A DNA stretch of 64,000 bases. Source: Prolixibacter sp. NT017 (lineage in GTDB: Bacteria > Bacteroidota > Bacteroidia > Bacteroidales > Prolixibacteraceae). Below are positions 1 to 8,155 of the stretch, piece after piece. The DNA lies in NCBI RefSeq assembly GCF_009617875.1, contig NZ_BLAV01000001.1, forward strand, positions 2,108,001 through 2,172,000. Reading direction: 5' to 3'. The position numbers and the translations under genes were made by a program. Within the stretch, counting starts at the first letter, position 1. The number at the start of each line of letters is the position of its first letter. A model generated the notes under the pieces. The model searched no databases, was not told the DNA's origin, and was given only the letters and a program-made list of their open reading frames with translations.

Positions 1-44
1 GTTATTATGCTTTTATGGTTGTTTTTACTATCGTGAACGAAGCA

Positions 45-890
45 TCATTTTGTCTCCTGCTTCCCGGAGCTAATCTGAAGGTATTTGTCAGCGTACCGTT
101 TCCCCAATATTCGTTGCGACTTGTTGTTGAAATGGATGTAATCGGGGTTGCAGGTCAAATCGCTCGTAGGAACTACGTAGCAGTTTTTCAGATCATTCGG
201 TACGGTCTTGACAATTTCATTGATCTCCGCCCATCTTTTCGCCCGTAAGGGTGGACGCGTATATGATCCCAGCTCTCCCATAATGATGGGCAGGGAATCA
301 TCGCCGATGAATGTGCGGAAACGGGTCAGCACCGTCTCTACTTTCTTTTTGTATACCGGTATTTTGGCCGGGAAGGCATCGCTTTCGCCCTGATGCCAGA
401 GAATCCCCTTGACCACGCCGTATTTCATCGCCGTTCCGGTCTTATCCTTGAAATTGCTCCAGAGGTGGACGCCATTGAATATGGAATCATCCATCCAGTA
501 TTGAATGGAACTGCCGCCCACTGCCGTTGGAACCAGCCCGATCGTGATGGAATCGCCCACATGTTTCAGTAATTCGCGTGCAAACGAAAGGCCGGAATCC
601 ATTCCCGTTACCTTGGGCTGATACAGGTGTAACGGCTCTTTTGCCACGACCCATTTATCCTGCAGGTTCATCGCTAAAATGCGTGGATTCGGAACGGTAT
701 CCTGCGGCTCCACTACGCCACGCCCCGCCATGTTCGACTGACCGGCCATGATAAAGATCCAAAAGTTCTTCTTCGCAGGCATCTCTTTCGGATACACTAC
801 CTTCTTCGGGAAATTGGCCGTCTTGCTCTGCGCCATTCCATTCATCCACAAGGCCATTCCGGCCATCAGCAATACCAGGTATCTCTTCAT
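45..890 (-). CDS. SGNH-type carbohydrate esterase (sialate O-acetylesterase-like)
   Basis: Predicted secreted esterase that removes O-acyl groups, probably acetyl, from a glycan. The first ~21 residues form a signal peptide ending MNGMAQ. The SGNH block I motif GQSNM (nucleophile Ser near residue 52) follows, then WHQGESD (around 166-172), typical of the sialate-O-acetylesterase/DUF303 family, and a C-terminal DYIHF that supplies the Asp-His pair. The 281-residue length fits a single SGNH domain. It is the last gene of the minus-strand polysaccharide locus, 16 bp after the GH20-like gene, so it is probably co-transcribed and deacetylates the same substrate. The substrate is not readable from sequence. 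No Shine-Dalgarno is seen, as is usual in Bacteroidota. Confidence 0.85.
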   Translation of the reverse strand: MKRYLVLLMAGMALWMNGMAQSKTANFPKKVVYPKEMPAKKNFWIFIMAGQSNMAGRGVVEPQDTVPNPRILAMNLQDKWVVAKEPLHLYQPKVTGMDSGLSFARELLKHVGDSITIGLVPTAVGGSSIQYWMDDSIFNGVHLWSNFKDKTGTAMKYGVVKGILWHQGESDAFPAKIPVYKKKVETVLTRFRTFIGDDSLPIIMGELGSYTRPPLRAKRWAEINEIVKTVPNDLKNCYVVPTSDLTCNPDYIHFNNKSQRILGKRYADKYLQISSGKQETK

Positions 891-906
891 ATTTAACGTT
901 TTATAA

Positions 907-2508
907 TTACCGTACGTTCGCTACGGCTTCGTATATGTTTTTTAGTTTTTCGTTCCGGATATGATTCTGTTGTTTGATTTCATCGGGATACAGGAAACCT
1001 TTGTTCAACTCGGCGAAGCGGGCATTCAGGTCTTTCGATTCATCCAACAGCTTCTTCAGCTTCGGCAATATCACTTTTCCCATCTCCCGGTTATACTGAT
1101 CCGATTCATAGACTGATTCCACTTGTTTAAAGGCCAGATAAAAGTCCCTTAAGTCGAGCATCAGCCGCAAATGAGCGAACTCTTTCTGATGATCTTTCGG
1201 AGTCAGTGTTGCCATCATCGCTTTCGCCGCGTCAACACTCTTCCTGATGGAGTCAAGCTTCGCCACATCTTCCGGCGTATCCACTTTTACTAAATTCGGG
1301 GAGACGAGCAGTATTTTCCAAAGCTTCTCTCCCTCTGCTGCGGTCAAACCAAAGCGGTCCTGTGCATACTGCACCACAAACTTCTCCGGATTGAGCGGCT
1401 CGGCCTGCTTCAACGACTGCGCATAGGCAGCAACCAGGATGTGGAAGCCGGACAACGGATAGACATTACGAATCGCATGCATATCAATCACCTCGTAATT
1501 GGTATCCCAGGTAAAACCATAAACGCCTGAAGTGGACCAGGAGGTCATGACCATTCCCTGGTAACCGGCTTTTCGGGCATACGGGATGAAATCGTGCTGA
1601 TTATTGAAATGCTTTTGCCAATCGGTGGTGTACCAGTTATCGGGATGGCTGCGAATGGCCGGCGAGCCCCAGAACGTGAGTCCCTGGTCGAGTAACTTGC
1701 CAATATCGCCGAAGTGATTGATTTTCCAACCGTAGTTCCAATCCACATACACGGTTTGTTTGGGCAGCTGTTTGACGGCTTCGGGGTACTTCAACACGAT
1801 ATCGGACCATAGCACCGGGATTTTCCCCAGGCTTACCACAATTTTGCACATCTCGGCGATGTAATCGGCAAACAATTTGCCCTTCCCCTCTTCTGCAGCC
1901 TTGGCCGAGCAGATGGGACAATGCCCCAACAACCGGGTTTCGTCGCCACCAATGTGAATGTATTTTGACTTGTGCAGCGATGCCATATCAGCAAACAGAT
2001 CGGTGAACAGCTTCTTGTCACCTTCTATCTGCGATGGGCATACCTGCGAGATATCCTTTTTTGATTCCCTCAGCTCACTGTACCGCGCATGCCGTAAAAT
2101 GTATTCCACGTGCCCGAAACATTGCTGCAACGGGATGACATCGATACCCAGGCTATCACAGTAGGACACAAACGACTTGACCTGCTCGCGCGTGTAAGCG
2201 TACTTGCTGGAAATCGTTGCGTGCTTTTCATACGGATAGGAAGCTTCCCATTCCATCACCAGGGTGTTGATGCCCATCCCGGCCAACTCTTTGGCGAAAG
2301 CCTTCAAAGCGGGCATGGTCATCACTTCAATCCGCAAATCGATGTGAAATCCCCTTATCGGGAAAGGTTTAACAGCTTCCGTTTTCGCCTTATCGGCAAT
2401 TTTTTGCGTTTCCGCGGAAGCGAACGCCCCGGGGAAGAAAAGAATAATGATGGTCAGCCATGCAAAGAGCGCAGCTGCGGAAATCGGTTTTTGTTTCAAG
2501 CGTTTCAT
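907..2508 (-). CDS. GH20-like beta-N-acetylhexosaminidase
   Basis: Glycoside hydrolase of the GH20 type, expected to release terminal N-acetylhexosamine from oligosaccharides in the periplasm. The N-terminus has a basic start and one hydrophobic segment (about residues 12-31), a signal peptide. The TIM barrel begins at RGFHIDLR and carries HIGGDET near residue 185, the GH20 Asp-Glu pair in which Asp orients the substrate acetamido group and Glu is the acid. It lacks the usual separate GH20b N-terminal domain and has a helical C-terminal extension of about 150 residues, so it is closer to the compact hexosaminidase-D-like group than to classical chitobiases. It lies between the lyase and esterase genes of the locus. 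Class is confident, exact substrate is not. Confidence 0.82.
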   Translation of the reverse strand: MKRLKQKPISAAALFAWLTIIILFFPGAFASAETQKIADKAKTEAVKPFPIRGFHIDLRIEVMTMPALKAFAKELAGMGINTLVMEWEASYPYEKHATISSKYAYTREQVKSFVSYCDSLGIDVIPLQQCFGHVEYILRHARYSELRESKKDISQVCPSQIEGDKKLFTDLFADMASLHKSKYIHIGGDETRLLGHCPICSAKAAEEGKGKLFADYIAEMCKIVVSLGKIPVLWSDIVLKYPEAVKQLPKQTVYVDWNYGWKINHFGDIGKLLDQGLTFWGSPAIRSHPDNWYTTDWQKHFNNQHDFIPYARKAGYQGMVMTSWSTSGVYGFTWDTNYEVIDMHAIRNVYPLSGFHILVAAYAQSLKQAEPLNPEKFVVQYAQDRFGLTAAEGEKLWKILLVSPNLVKVDTPEDVAKLDSIRKSVDAAKAMMATLTPKDHQKEFAHLRLMLDLRDFYLAFKQVESVYESDQYNREMGKVILPKLKKLLDESKDLNARFAELNKGFLYPDEIKQQNHIRNEKLKNIYEAVANVR

Positions 2509-2576
2509 CAGTCGTTGTTTAGTTTACGAACTTTTATGTTTTGGTATTTATCATTTCAATCGGTGTTCAACGAAGT

Positions 2577-4532
2577 CTAAAAGACGGCCATCCAGTCGGA
2601 CGTTTGATGTCCTTTGTAGCTAACGGACGAAGCGCCCGGCTTCCGGAATAAAATGGTGTCTTTTTCGCCCGAAGGACCTTCCACTGTCAACGCCAAACCA
2701 TCGGCCAGCAGTTCCTGCTTCACGTTCCATTCCGTAGCATTCTCCTTTCCCGGAACCACCAGCAATACCGAGTGGGTATCGGCACCGGAAGTAGAATACG
2801 AGACTATGGGTGCGAATTTGTCCATCCCTTCGATGTTGACATACCCTTTGCCTACACTCAAATCATCGTAGGAATCTGCATTCGCCGGAATGATAGCCAT
2901 CGGCTGATCGGTTTTCAGCAACACACTTTTCCGGGCACCGTGAGTTTCCACTTCCGCCGGCAACAAATGAAGCAGTAGCTCGTAGTTATGTTTTTCTACT
3001 GCTTTGAAATGATCGTGAATCAACATGTATTTATTCCGGACAAAGGCCAGACTACGGGTCCACTGTACGTTCGGATTAGTCGGGTCGCTGGCCGGGGAAA
3101 CCATTCTCACTAACTTATAGTCAGGCTTTTCTTCCCAATCGGTAATCCGGTTCTTCGTCTGCCGTTTTCCGACCCACTGTCTATCACTCGAAGTCGCAGC
3201 ATCCTGTTTTCCGTCAATCAGTACGGTGTTATGTGCTCTCGATGTACGATACCATTTCACGATCAACGGATTATCGTAGTTACTGCACCCACTGTCAATC
3301 AGTACAGGTTCTTCACCATACCAAAGCACAAAGCCCAGTCGCCCGGCATGGTCGTGCGAACCAATTGTCCTGGCCGGATTGGCCAGCAAATACCAGGGCG
3401 TTAAACCGGAACCGTCCGCACGCATCACCCCGATTTGCGTTTCGGGAAGATAATAGGAACCCGGCTTTTTATCTGCGTTCGCCTTTTCATTCAGGACTTC
3501 GCGAATGATGGTCTCGGTAGGATTCACCGGCATCGGGTAAGAATCATTCACCGGAGGCATGGTGCCATCGGGCTGTGCTACCTCGAAAAGATAGTCGGCC
3601 ATCTTGTGCAGAAGCGGCAAAATATTTTTAGGCGGCGTCACGCCGTTGTCACGACACAACAAATACGTATCTCTGAAAATGGAAGCTTCGAACGGATAGT
3701 ATCCGAACATCTGCTCTACATTCCCGCCATCGGGATAGAAGGCAAAATTGATATGATGTTCCAGAATCCGAAGCGCACCGGTTCTCAACTCTTCCGCCTG
3801 CTGTAACCCGGGAAATAAAATCCCCAGGTAAATCATTGCCAAAGCTCCGTGCGCCTGGTGGTTGAATTCATTGAGCTTCTGTTGACCAAAACCTTCCGCC
3901 AAAACAAGGGCATGCTCTTTCAGCGTATCTTCAATCAGTTGTTTATCGGCATCGGACAATCCCTCACCTCCCAGGTAATAGCACCACGAAAGATGAATGG
4001 AACGCCAGGCCACCTGCATATCGTACCAGTTGTATTTCGAAGTAGGATGATCGGTTACCCGCGGATTGTCATGTATCCACACGCGAATCAACTTCATCAT
4101 ATCCTCCAGGTAACTCTGATCTCCCGACAAATAATAAAGCCGGGCAAAAGACGGCAGGTAGTAAAAGCGGTTGAGCCACACACTTTTCTCCAGCTCCGTC
4201 TTTTCCAGCTTTCCCCAACCAATGGGATCCCCATATACTCGCTGCAGCAGGCCGTTCCGGATGGCTTCCACAATCACGTGGTCATTCTCCGAATCGATTA
4301 ATTGCATTTGAATAAACTTTCCACCCTGATCTTTCGGCAAGTAATCGCCAAAATTGTATTTCTTCACGTATGGGTAGAACGGGAATTGTGCTTCCGGCTG
4401 CTTATCCTTATCACCATTTGCCTTCCGGCTGAAAGCATTCGTGGAAGAATTTCCGTATGCCATACTTCCCAACGTCACACCAGCCGCAGCAGCTGTCATA
4501 TTTTTGATAAATCGTCTTCGCCTGTTATCCAT
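2577..4532 (-). CDS. Heparinase II/III-like polysaccharide lyase
   Basis: Predicted uronic-acid polysaccharide lyase. It starts MDNRRRRFIKNM with a following Ala-rich hydrophobic stretch, a Tat-like signal, followed by an N-terminal alpha/alpha toroid (about 60-370). The C-terminal beta-sandwich begins with IGSHDHAGRLGFVLWYG and contains SRAHNTVLIDGK, hallmarks of the heparinase II/III fold shared by PL12, PL15, PL17, PL21 and PL33. A twin-arginine signal with a long lyase is common in this group. Within the locus it would make the endo- or exo-cut at uronic acid linkages, feeding the GH20-like enzyme. The PL family number, and hence heparan, hyaluronan or alginate-like specificity, cannot be fixed by eye. 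Confidence 0.8.
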   Translation of the reverse strand: MDNRRRRFIKNMTAAAAGVTLGSMAYGNSSTNAFSRKANGDKDKQPEAQFPFYPYVKKYNFGDYLPKDQGGKFIQMQLIDSENDHVIVEAIRNGLLQRVYGDPIGWGKLEKTELEKSVWLNRFYYLPSFARLYYLSGDQSYLEDMMKLIRVWIHDNPRVTDHPTSKYNWYDMQVAWRSIHLSWCYYLGGEGLSDADKQLIEDTLKEHALVLAEGFGQQKLNEFNHQAHGALAMIYLGILFPGLQQAEELRTGALRILEHHINFAFYPDGGNVEQMFGYYPFEASIFRDTYLLCRDNGVTPPKNILPLLHKMADYLFEVAQPDGTMPPVNDSYPMPVNPTETIIREVLNEKANADKKPGSYYLPETQIGVMRADGSGLTPWYLLANPARTIGSHDHAGRLGFVLWYGEEPVLIDSGCSNYDNPLIVKWYRTSRAHNTVLIDGKQDAATSSDRQWVGKRQTKNRITDWEEKPDYKLVRMVSPASDPTNPNVQWTRSLAFVRNKYMLIHDHFKAVEKHNYELLLHLLPAEVETHGARKSVLLKTDQPMAIIPANADSYDDLSVGKGYVNIEGMDKFAPIVSYSTSGADTHSVLLVVPGKENATEWNVKQELLADGLALTVEGPSGEKDTILFRKPGASSVSYKGHQTSDWMAVF

Positions 4533-4655
4533 ACGACGGATTGAGTCAGTTAAAGCGACCGGATTGAACCCGGCCGCATATTTATAATTGTATCAGGTTA
4601 GTACCTTGTTATTGGCTGCCAAAGTGAAAACGATTCACGTTCGGCTTTTGAACTA

Positions 4656-5411
4656 TCAGTTGTACTGCTCGCGGCCAAACGAATCCTCATCGAAGTAAAA
4701 CTTACAATGGGTATGCGTTCGGAGAACCGAAGCAGGACACTCTTCTGTAATCAGACCATTTAGGGTATCATACACCGCCTGACGCTTGGTTTTTCCCGGA
4801 ACCACACAGAATAAATAGTCTGCCCGCATCAATGCCGGAATGGTTAACGTAATCGCCTCAGTGGGCACTTCTTCCAACGTGGGAAAACAGCCGTCGTTCA
4901 CCTGCTGATTCCGGCAAGCCCAATCGAGTGTCACCCGTTTCACCAGCTTCAAATCATTAAAATCGGCTACCGGGGGGTCGTTAAAGGCAATGTGCCCGTT
5001 CTCGCCAATGCCCAGACAAACAATGTCGATGGGCGCTTCATTCAGTAGCTTCGAATAGCGGGCAATGGTCTCCTCCGGGTTATTGCCATCGAGCAAATGT
5101 ACTTCCCGGAAGGGTACCTGCTGAAATATCCTTTCGTTCAAAAAGCCGGCAAACGAGCGAGAATCTGCCGAATCCAGCCCAATGTATTCATCCATGTGGA
5201 ATGCGGTAATTCGCTGCCAATCAATCTTTGTGGAACGAACCAGCGAAGCCAGCACCTCGTTTTGCGACGGAGCGGCAGCAAATACCATGCGAATGGATTC
5301 CTTTTTCTCCAGCAAAGCAACAATTTGCTTCTCCACATCAGCCCCGGCAGCCTGTCCCATCTCTTCCCGTGAAGGATAAACATGCACGTCCAGGTTTTCA
5401 AATTCTTTCAT
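4656..5411 (-). CDS. Glucosamine-6-phosphate deaminase/isomerase family (NagB-like)
   Basis: Cytosolic enzyme predicted to convert glucosamine-6-phosphate to fructose-6-phosphate and ammonia. The NagB fold is evident from FAAAPSQNEVLASL (sugar phosphate loop), FHMDEYIGL with the catalytic Asp, and GIGENGHIAFNDPP with the catalytic His. At 251 residues it is slightly shorter than typical NagB (about 260-270). The loop reads AAAPSQNE rather than the classical GLATGSTP type, so this belongs to a divergent NagB-like branch seen in Bacteroidota polysaccharide loci; a related sugar phosphate cannot be excluded. Its place among GH20 and lyase genes argues that the glycan yields an amino sugar. It is separated by about 120 bp from the lyase gene downstream. 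Confidence 0.8.
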   Translation of the reverse strand: MKEFENLDVHVYPSREEMGQAAGADVEKQIVALLEKKESIRMVFAAAPSQNEVLASLVRSTKIDWQRITAFHMDEYIGLDSADSRSFAGFLNERIFQQVPFREVHLLDGNNPEETIARYSKLLNEAPIDIVCLGIGENGHIAFNDPPVADFNDLKLVKRVTLDWACRNQQVNDGCFPTLEEVPTEAITLTIPALMRADYLFCVVPGKTKRQAVYDTLNGLITEECPASVLRTHTHCKFYFDEDSFGREQYN

Positions 5412-5850
5412 ATTGAAAAATCAAATGATTTAACTTTTACAGGAATCATTTCCAATGGTTTGTCACCAACCGGTAAGTTACAATGATTGGTGGTTTTTTG
5501 CATGATGAACCATGCTGTTAGTCAATACCAAAGGAGCTAAGCCCAAACAGATAATAAAAAAAGTACCGGGAAAGACGTTCCGTCTTTCGTATGTTTTTGC
5601 TACTGTCAACCTAATTTTCAATCGGTTATCATCAGGAAGAAAACATCACCATCCAACAAGCTAACTGTCAATTCGTATACAATGGTTTCGACAGATGCCT
5701 CCCCGGATACTTATAAACCTCTGTTTAACTGGCTCTATGCGAAAGATTCCATTTCAGAGTTTACTCGTCGAGACAGACCACGTCCTTCGTCTTATGAATC
5801 GCACCGTCGACAGGCGCCGGATTCGAAGTGACCGTGATTATCTACCTTCA
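5412..5850. other. Intergenic region with hairpin and a possible decayed fragment
   Basis: No intact gene is seen in this 439-bp stretch between the GH16-like gene and the NagB-like gene. It holds a small perfect hairpin (5570-5588). On the minus strand at about 5761-5838 there is a short in-frame stretch reading ITVTSNPAPVDGAIHK and ending at a TAA, which resembles the start of an Ig-like/FN3-type domain of secreted glycanases. It may be a remnant of a lost gene or domain. The promoter of the NagB-like gene may also lie here, but no clear -7/-33 pair was found. Confidence 0.4.
5570..5588 (-). terminator. Hairpin, possible terminator
   Basis: Perfect 8-bp inverted repeat GAAAGACG / CGTCTTTC with a 3-nt loop. 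On the minus strand the hairpin is followed, after seven bases, by a T-rich run (complement of ATAATAAAAAAA). It lies about 260 bp beyond the stop of the GH16-like gene, so it could end that transcript before the NagB-like gene. The spacer between stem and T-run makes it a weak call. Confidence 0.35.
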
Positions 5851-6582
5851 TCATAATATTTTAAAATCACTCACAATCAATTCGTTGTTTTGATTGTCGC
5901 TGGGATATTTTCCGCGAAATAACCAAAGGTTGATTTTTAATCTCAGGTCCTGAGATGTTGGAATATCTTCTCCGGTATAAGTCCAGGTTTTTACCACATC
6001 TTCTTGCGGGGGCGTTAAGCTTTCACCGAGGTATGAGCCAAATTTGATTGAATCTTTCTGCCAGTCGAAAAAGTGCGTTGAGTAATCGTCTTTCAACTGC
6101 AGATTGAATCTCACTTTGTTACCCGCAGTTGTAGAGGGCTGAACGGCGAACTGACAATTATCGTTGTTCGCATCTCCCCATTTGGAAACTTCAATATCGA
6201 TTTCCTGCACATCAGTCTTGTACGCAAATAAACCGGCGACTACATTTTTGTCGAGTTGGTCTACGCGACTATCCAGGAAAAAAACATATTTGTGATAACC
6301 ATAGGTATTCCAAAGCGAGACTTTTGCACAATACCATTTTCCGTCACGTTGAGTTATTTTTAGATGCATCCGTCCCTGATCGTCGACCCAAACATTGTCT
6401 TCGGAATTCGAAAAATAGTTAGGCCCAGGCCCTACTGTATTATCGTTCGAGTCTTCAACCACCCAGTCGTATCCCGCAAATGAGATTATCCTTGCTCCTT
6501 GTTGGACAGGTAAATCACCGGACGTTTCCTTTTTGCATGAAACAAAGGCGAACAGAAATATAAGTAGCATGTACTTTACCAT
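5851..6582 (-). CDS. GH16-like surface lipoprotein
   Basis: Small secreted protein with a lipobox (FLFAFVSC, Cys16), so it is anchored in a membrane. It has a concanavalin-like beta-jelly-roll pattern and the sequence VQEIDIEVSKWGD near residues 126-138. EIDIE matches the ExDxE catalytic signature of GH16 (nucleophile Glu, assisting Asp, acid/base Glu). Aromatics expected in a glycan cleft are present (WNTYGYHKYVFFLD). The 243-residue length is near a bare GH16 domain. GH16 enzymes usually act on beta-1,3/1,4 glucans or galactans, which does not obviously match a lyase/GH20 locus, so binding or an unusual specificity is possible. It follows the fasciclin-domain gene after a strong hairpin. 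Confidence 0.65.
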   Translation of the reverse strand: MVKYMLLIFLFAFVSCKKETSGDLPVQQGARIISFAGYDWVVEDSNDNTVGPGPNYFSNSEDNVWVDDQGRMHLKITQRDGKWYCAKVSLWNTYGYHKYVFFLDSRVDQLDKNVVAGLFAYKTDVQEIDIEVSKWGDANNDNCQFAVQPSTTAGNKVRFNLQLKDDYSTHFFDWQKDSIKFGSYLGESLTPPQEDVVKTWTYTGEDIPTSQDLRLKINLWLFRGKYPSDNQNNELIVSDFKIL

Positions 6583-6598
6583 GTTACAAGAATTTAGG

Positions 6599-6636
6599 AT
6601 TAGACTACAAGAGCTCTTCAGCTCCTGTAGTCTAAT
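6599..6636. other. Strong intercistronic hairpin
   Basis: Inverted repeat with a 17-bp stem (ATTAGACTACAAGAGCT against its complement, one mismatch) around a CTTC loop. It falls between the fasciclin-domain lipoprotein gene and the GH16-like gene, on the transcribed minus strand. No T-run follows on that strand, so it is more likely an mRNA-stabilising or processing hairpin than an intrinsic terminator. It may lower expression of the downstream genes relative to susC/susD. Confidence 0.6.
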
Positions 6637-6644
6637 TTTATTAA

Positions 6645-8117
6645 TTATTGAACAGTAATTGCGACATCGAACGGATTAATGCTACCTCCATCCCTATCTT
6701 CAACAGATACGGTAAAGCTATCATCAGCCGAACTGGTACCGGAATGTACATACACAATGTTACCGGTGTCAATGTCTAACTGAGTGAATTTACTGCCGTC
6801 GGTCAATGTTTGTGTTCCCATTATCAACCATCCGTTTGAAGGAGCAGACTCAAGTGTATAGATAATGTCGGCCGGAGCGGCTCCACTCATCTCAAGTTCG
6901 CTGCTTTTCAGAACTGCGGAACCTCCGTTTTCAACCGAGAACCCGGTATTTGTGCCCATTGCGAGGTTACTGTTACCCGAAGAGAAAACACAAATCAGCA
7001 TCGGTGGTACATTTTTGGGATTTTCTTTCGAAATGAGATCGTTGGTTTCGTTTCCTCCTGGTTCACCATCAATTTTAATTGAAATTTTTCCGGGATTCTG
7101 CAGTTTTCCGGCCACATAATCGGAGCAATCCCAGCTAAACACTGAAACCTTGCTTGTGATCAGATGTGATATCTCATTCGGGTCGGAAGCGGGAGCATTG
7201 TTCCAGGTCATCGAAGTCTCAGACCATGTTGTATCCGGAACATCATACAAACTCAAACGTAATCCTTTTCCATGCGTGAAGTTCACACCCACATCGACGA
7301 AAGCCTGTCTTAAATTGCCGGTTTTAGTAATGTCCTTCAAATCGAACATCAGGAACGTTCTTCTGTCGTAATCTCCGGCGCCATCTACATCTTTCACTTT
7401 AATGAGAATATCGGAACCAAAGTTCTGATCGGCTTTTGTACCGCCATTGATATACGTGTCTTGCGTAGCATAAATGGTATCGGTTTCCAGCGACGGATTT
7501 GTAATATCCGTCGTACCGGTTACCGCCGAATAGTAAACAAGAGCAGGAGAAATATGGATAGCTCCGTTCGTGGGTTCCAGGTTAGAGGTTACAATCGTCC
7601 AGCTCTGGTTTGTTCCCTGGTTGATCACTCCCTGATAATTGTTATTCCGGGATAAATACATTTGTTGACCGTTCTCGGTCTCAAAAGCAACCGGAAAATT
7701 CACCGTATAAAATGTACTATCCGTAAACAGTATCTTTTGAGGAATAATATGATACAACAAGATGTTTTTCAATATCGGTACCGGGATATCACTGATACTG
7801 CTATAATTATTGGTTGTCAGATAATCTCTGAATGCACTGTTGCGAGGAGCGATAAATGTTTTTTTATCTGCTCCGGAATACATATCCTGCAATCCGGTAG
7901 CTGTAATGGCTTCCTTCAAGAATGACAGGGAATCTTGTTGCTGAATATACTCCCAGGCTGTCATGTTCAAATTCGGATCCGTATAACTGTGCTGATACTC
8001 AAAGTCTGGTTGAATTTCGCATCGTGTAAGAACCAGCATGAGCAAGCTTGAAGCCACCATTATTCTTACCAGGTAAGCCCCAAAGAAATATATCTTATTT
8101 TTATTCATTATACTCAT
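6645..8117 (-). CDS. Multidomain surface lipoprotein: fasciclin, DNRLRE/CBM-like and CSPG-like domains
   Basis: Probable surface-exposed glycan-binding lipoprotein located directly after SusD, where SusE/F-type proteins sit. The N-terminus is hydrophobic and ends LVLTRC (lipobox-like). Domain order as read: fasciclin/FAS1 (about residues 45-195, with FIAPRNSAF and YHIIPQKI), a DNRLRE or CBM96-like beta domain (about 215-375, from DTIYATQDTYING through RRTFLMFDL), then a CSPG/cadherin-like repeat (about 385-490). No catalytic signature is seen. An alternative ATG lies three codons downstream at 8108. The combination suggests substrate capture rather than hydrolysis, which is inference. Confidence 0.7.
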   Translation of the reverse strand: MSIMNKNKIYFFGAYLVRIMVASSLLMLVLTRCEIQPDFEYQHSYTDPNLNMTAWEYIQQQDSLSFLKEAITATGLQDMYSGADKKTFIAPRNSAFRDYLTTNNYSSISDIPVPILKNILLYHIIPQKILFTDSTFYTVNFPVAFETENGQQMYLSRNNNYQGVINQGTNQSWTIVTSNLEPTNGAIHISPALVYYSAVTGTTDITNPSLETDTIYATQDTYINGGTKADQNFGSDILIKVKDVDGAGDYDRRTFLMFDLKDITKTGNLRQAFVDVGVNFTHGKGLRLSLYDVPDTTWSETSMTWNNAPASDPNEISHLITSKVSVFSWDCSDYVAGKLQNPGKISIKIDGEPGGNETNDLISKENPKNVPPMLICVFSSGNSNLAMGTNTGFSVENGGSAVLKSSELEMSGAAPADIIYTLESAPSNGWLIMGTQTLTDGSKFTQLDIDTGNIVYVHSGTSSADDSFTVSVEDRDGGSINPFDVAITVQ

Positions 8118-8155
8118 TTTTAACTTTCATGAACTGTTATTTGCCTAACAAAGAC

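Noticed and set aside
3435..4301. Plus-strand frames antisense to the heparinase-like gene
   Set aside because: Shadow frames of a well-supported lyase gene.
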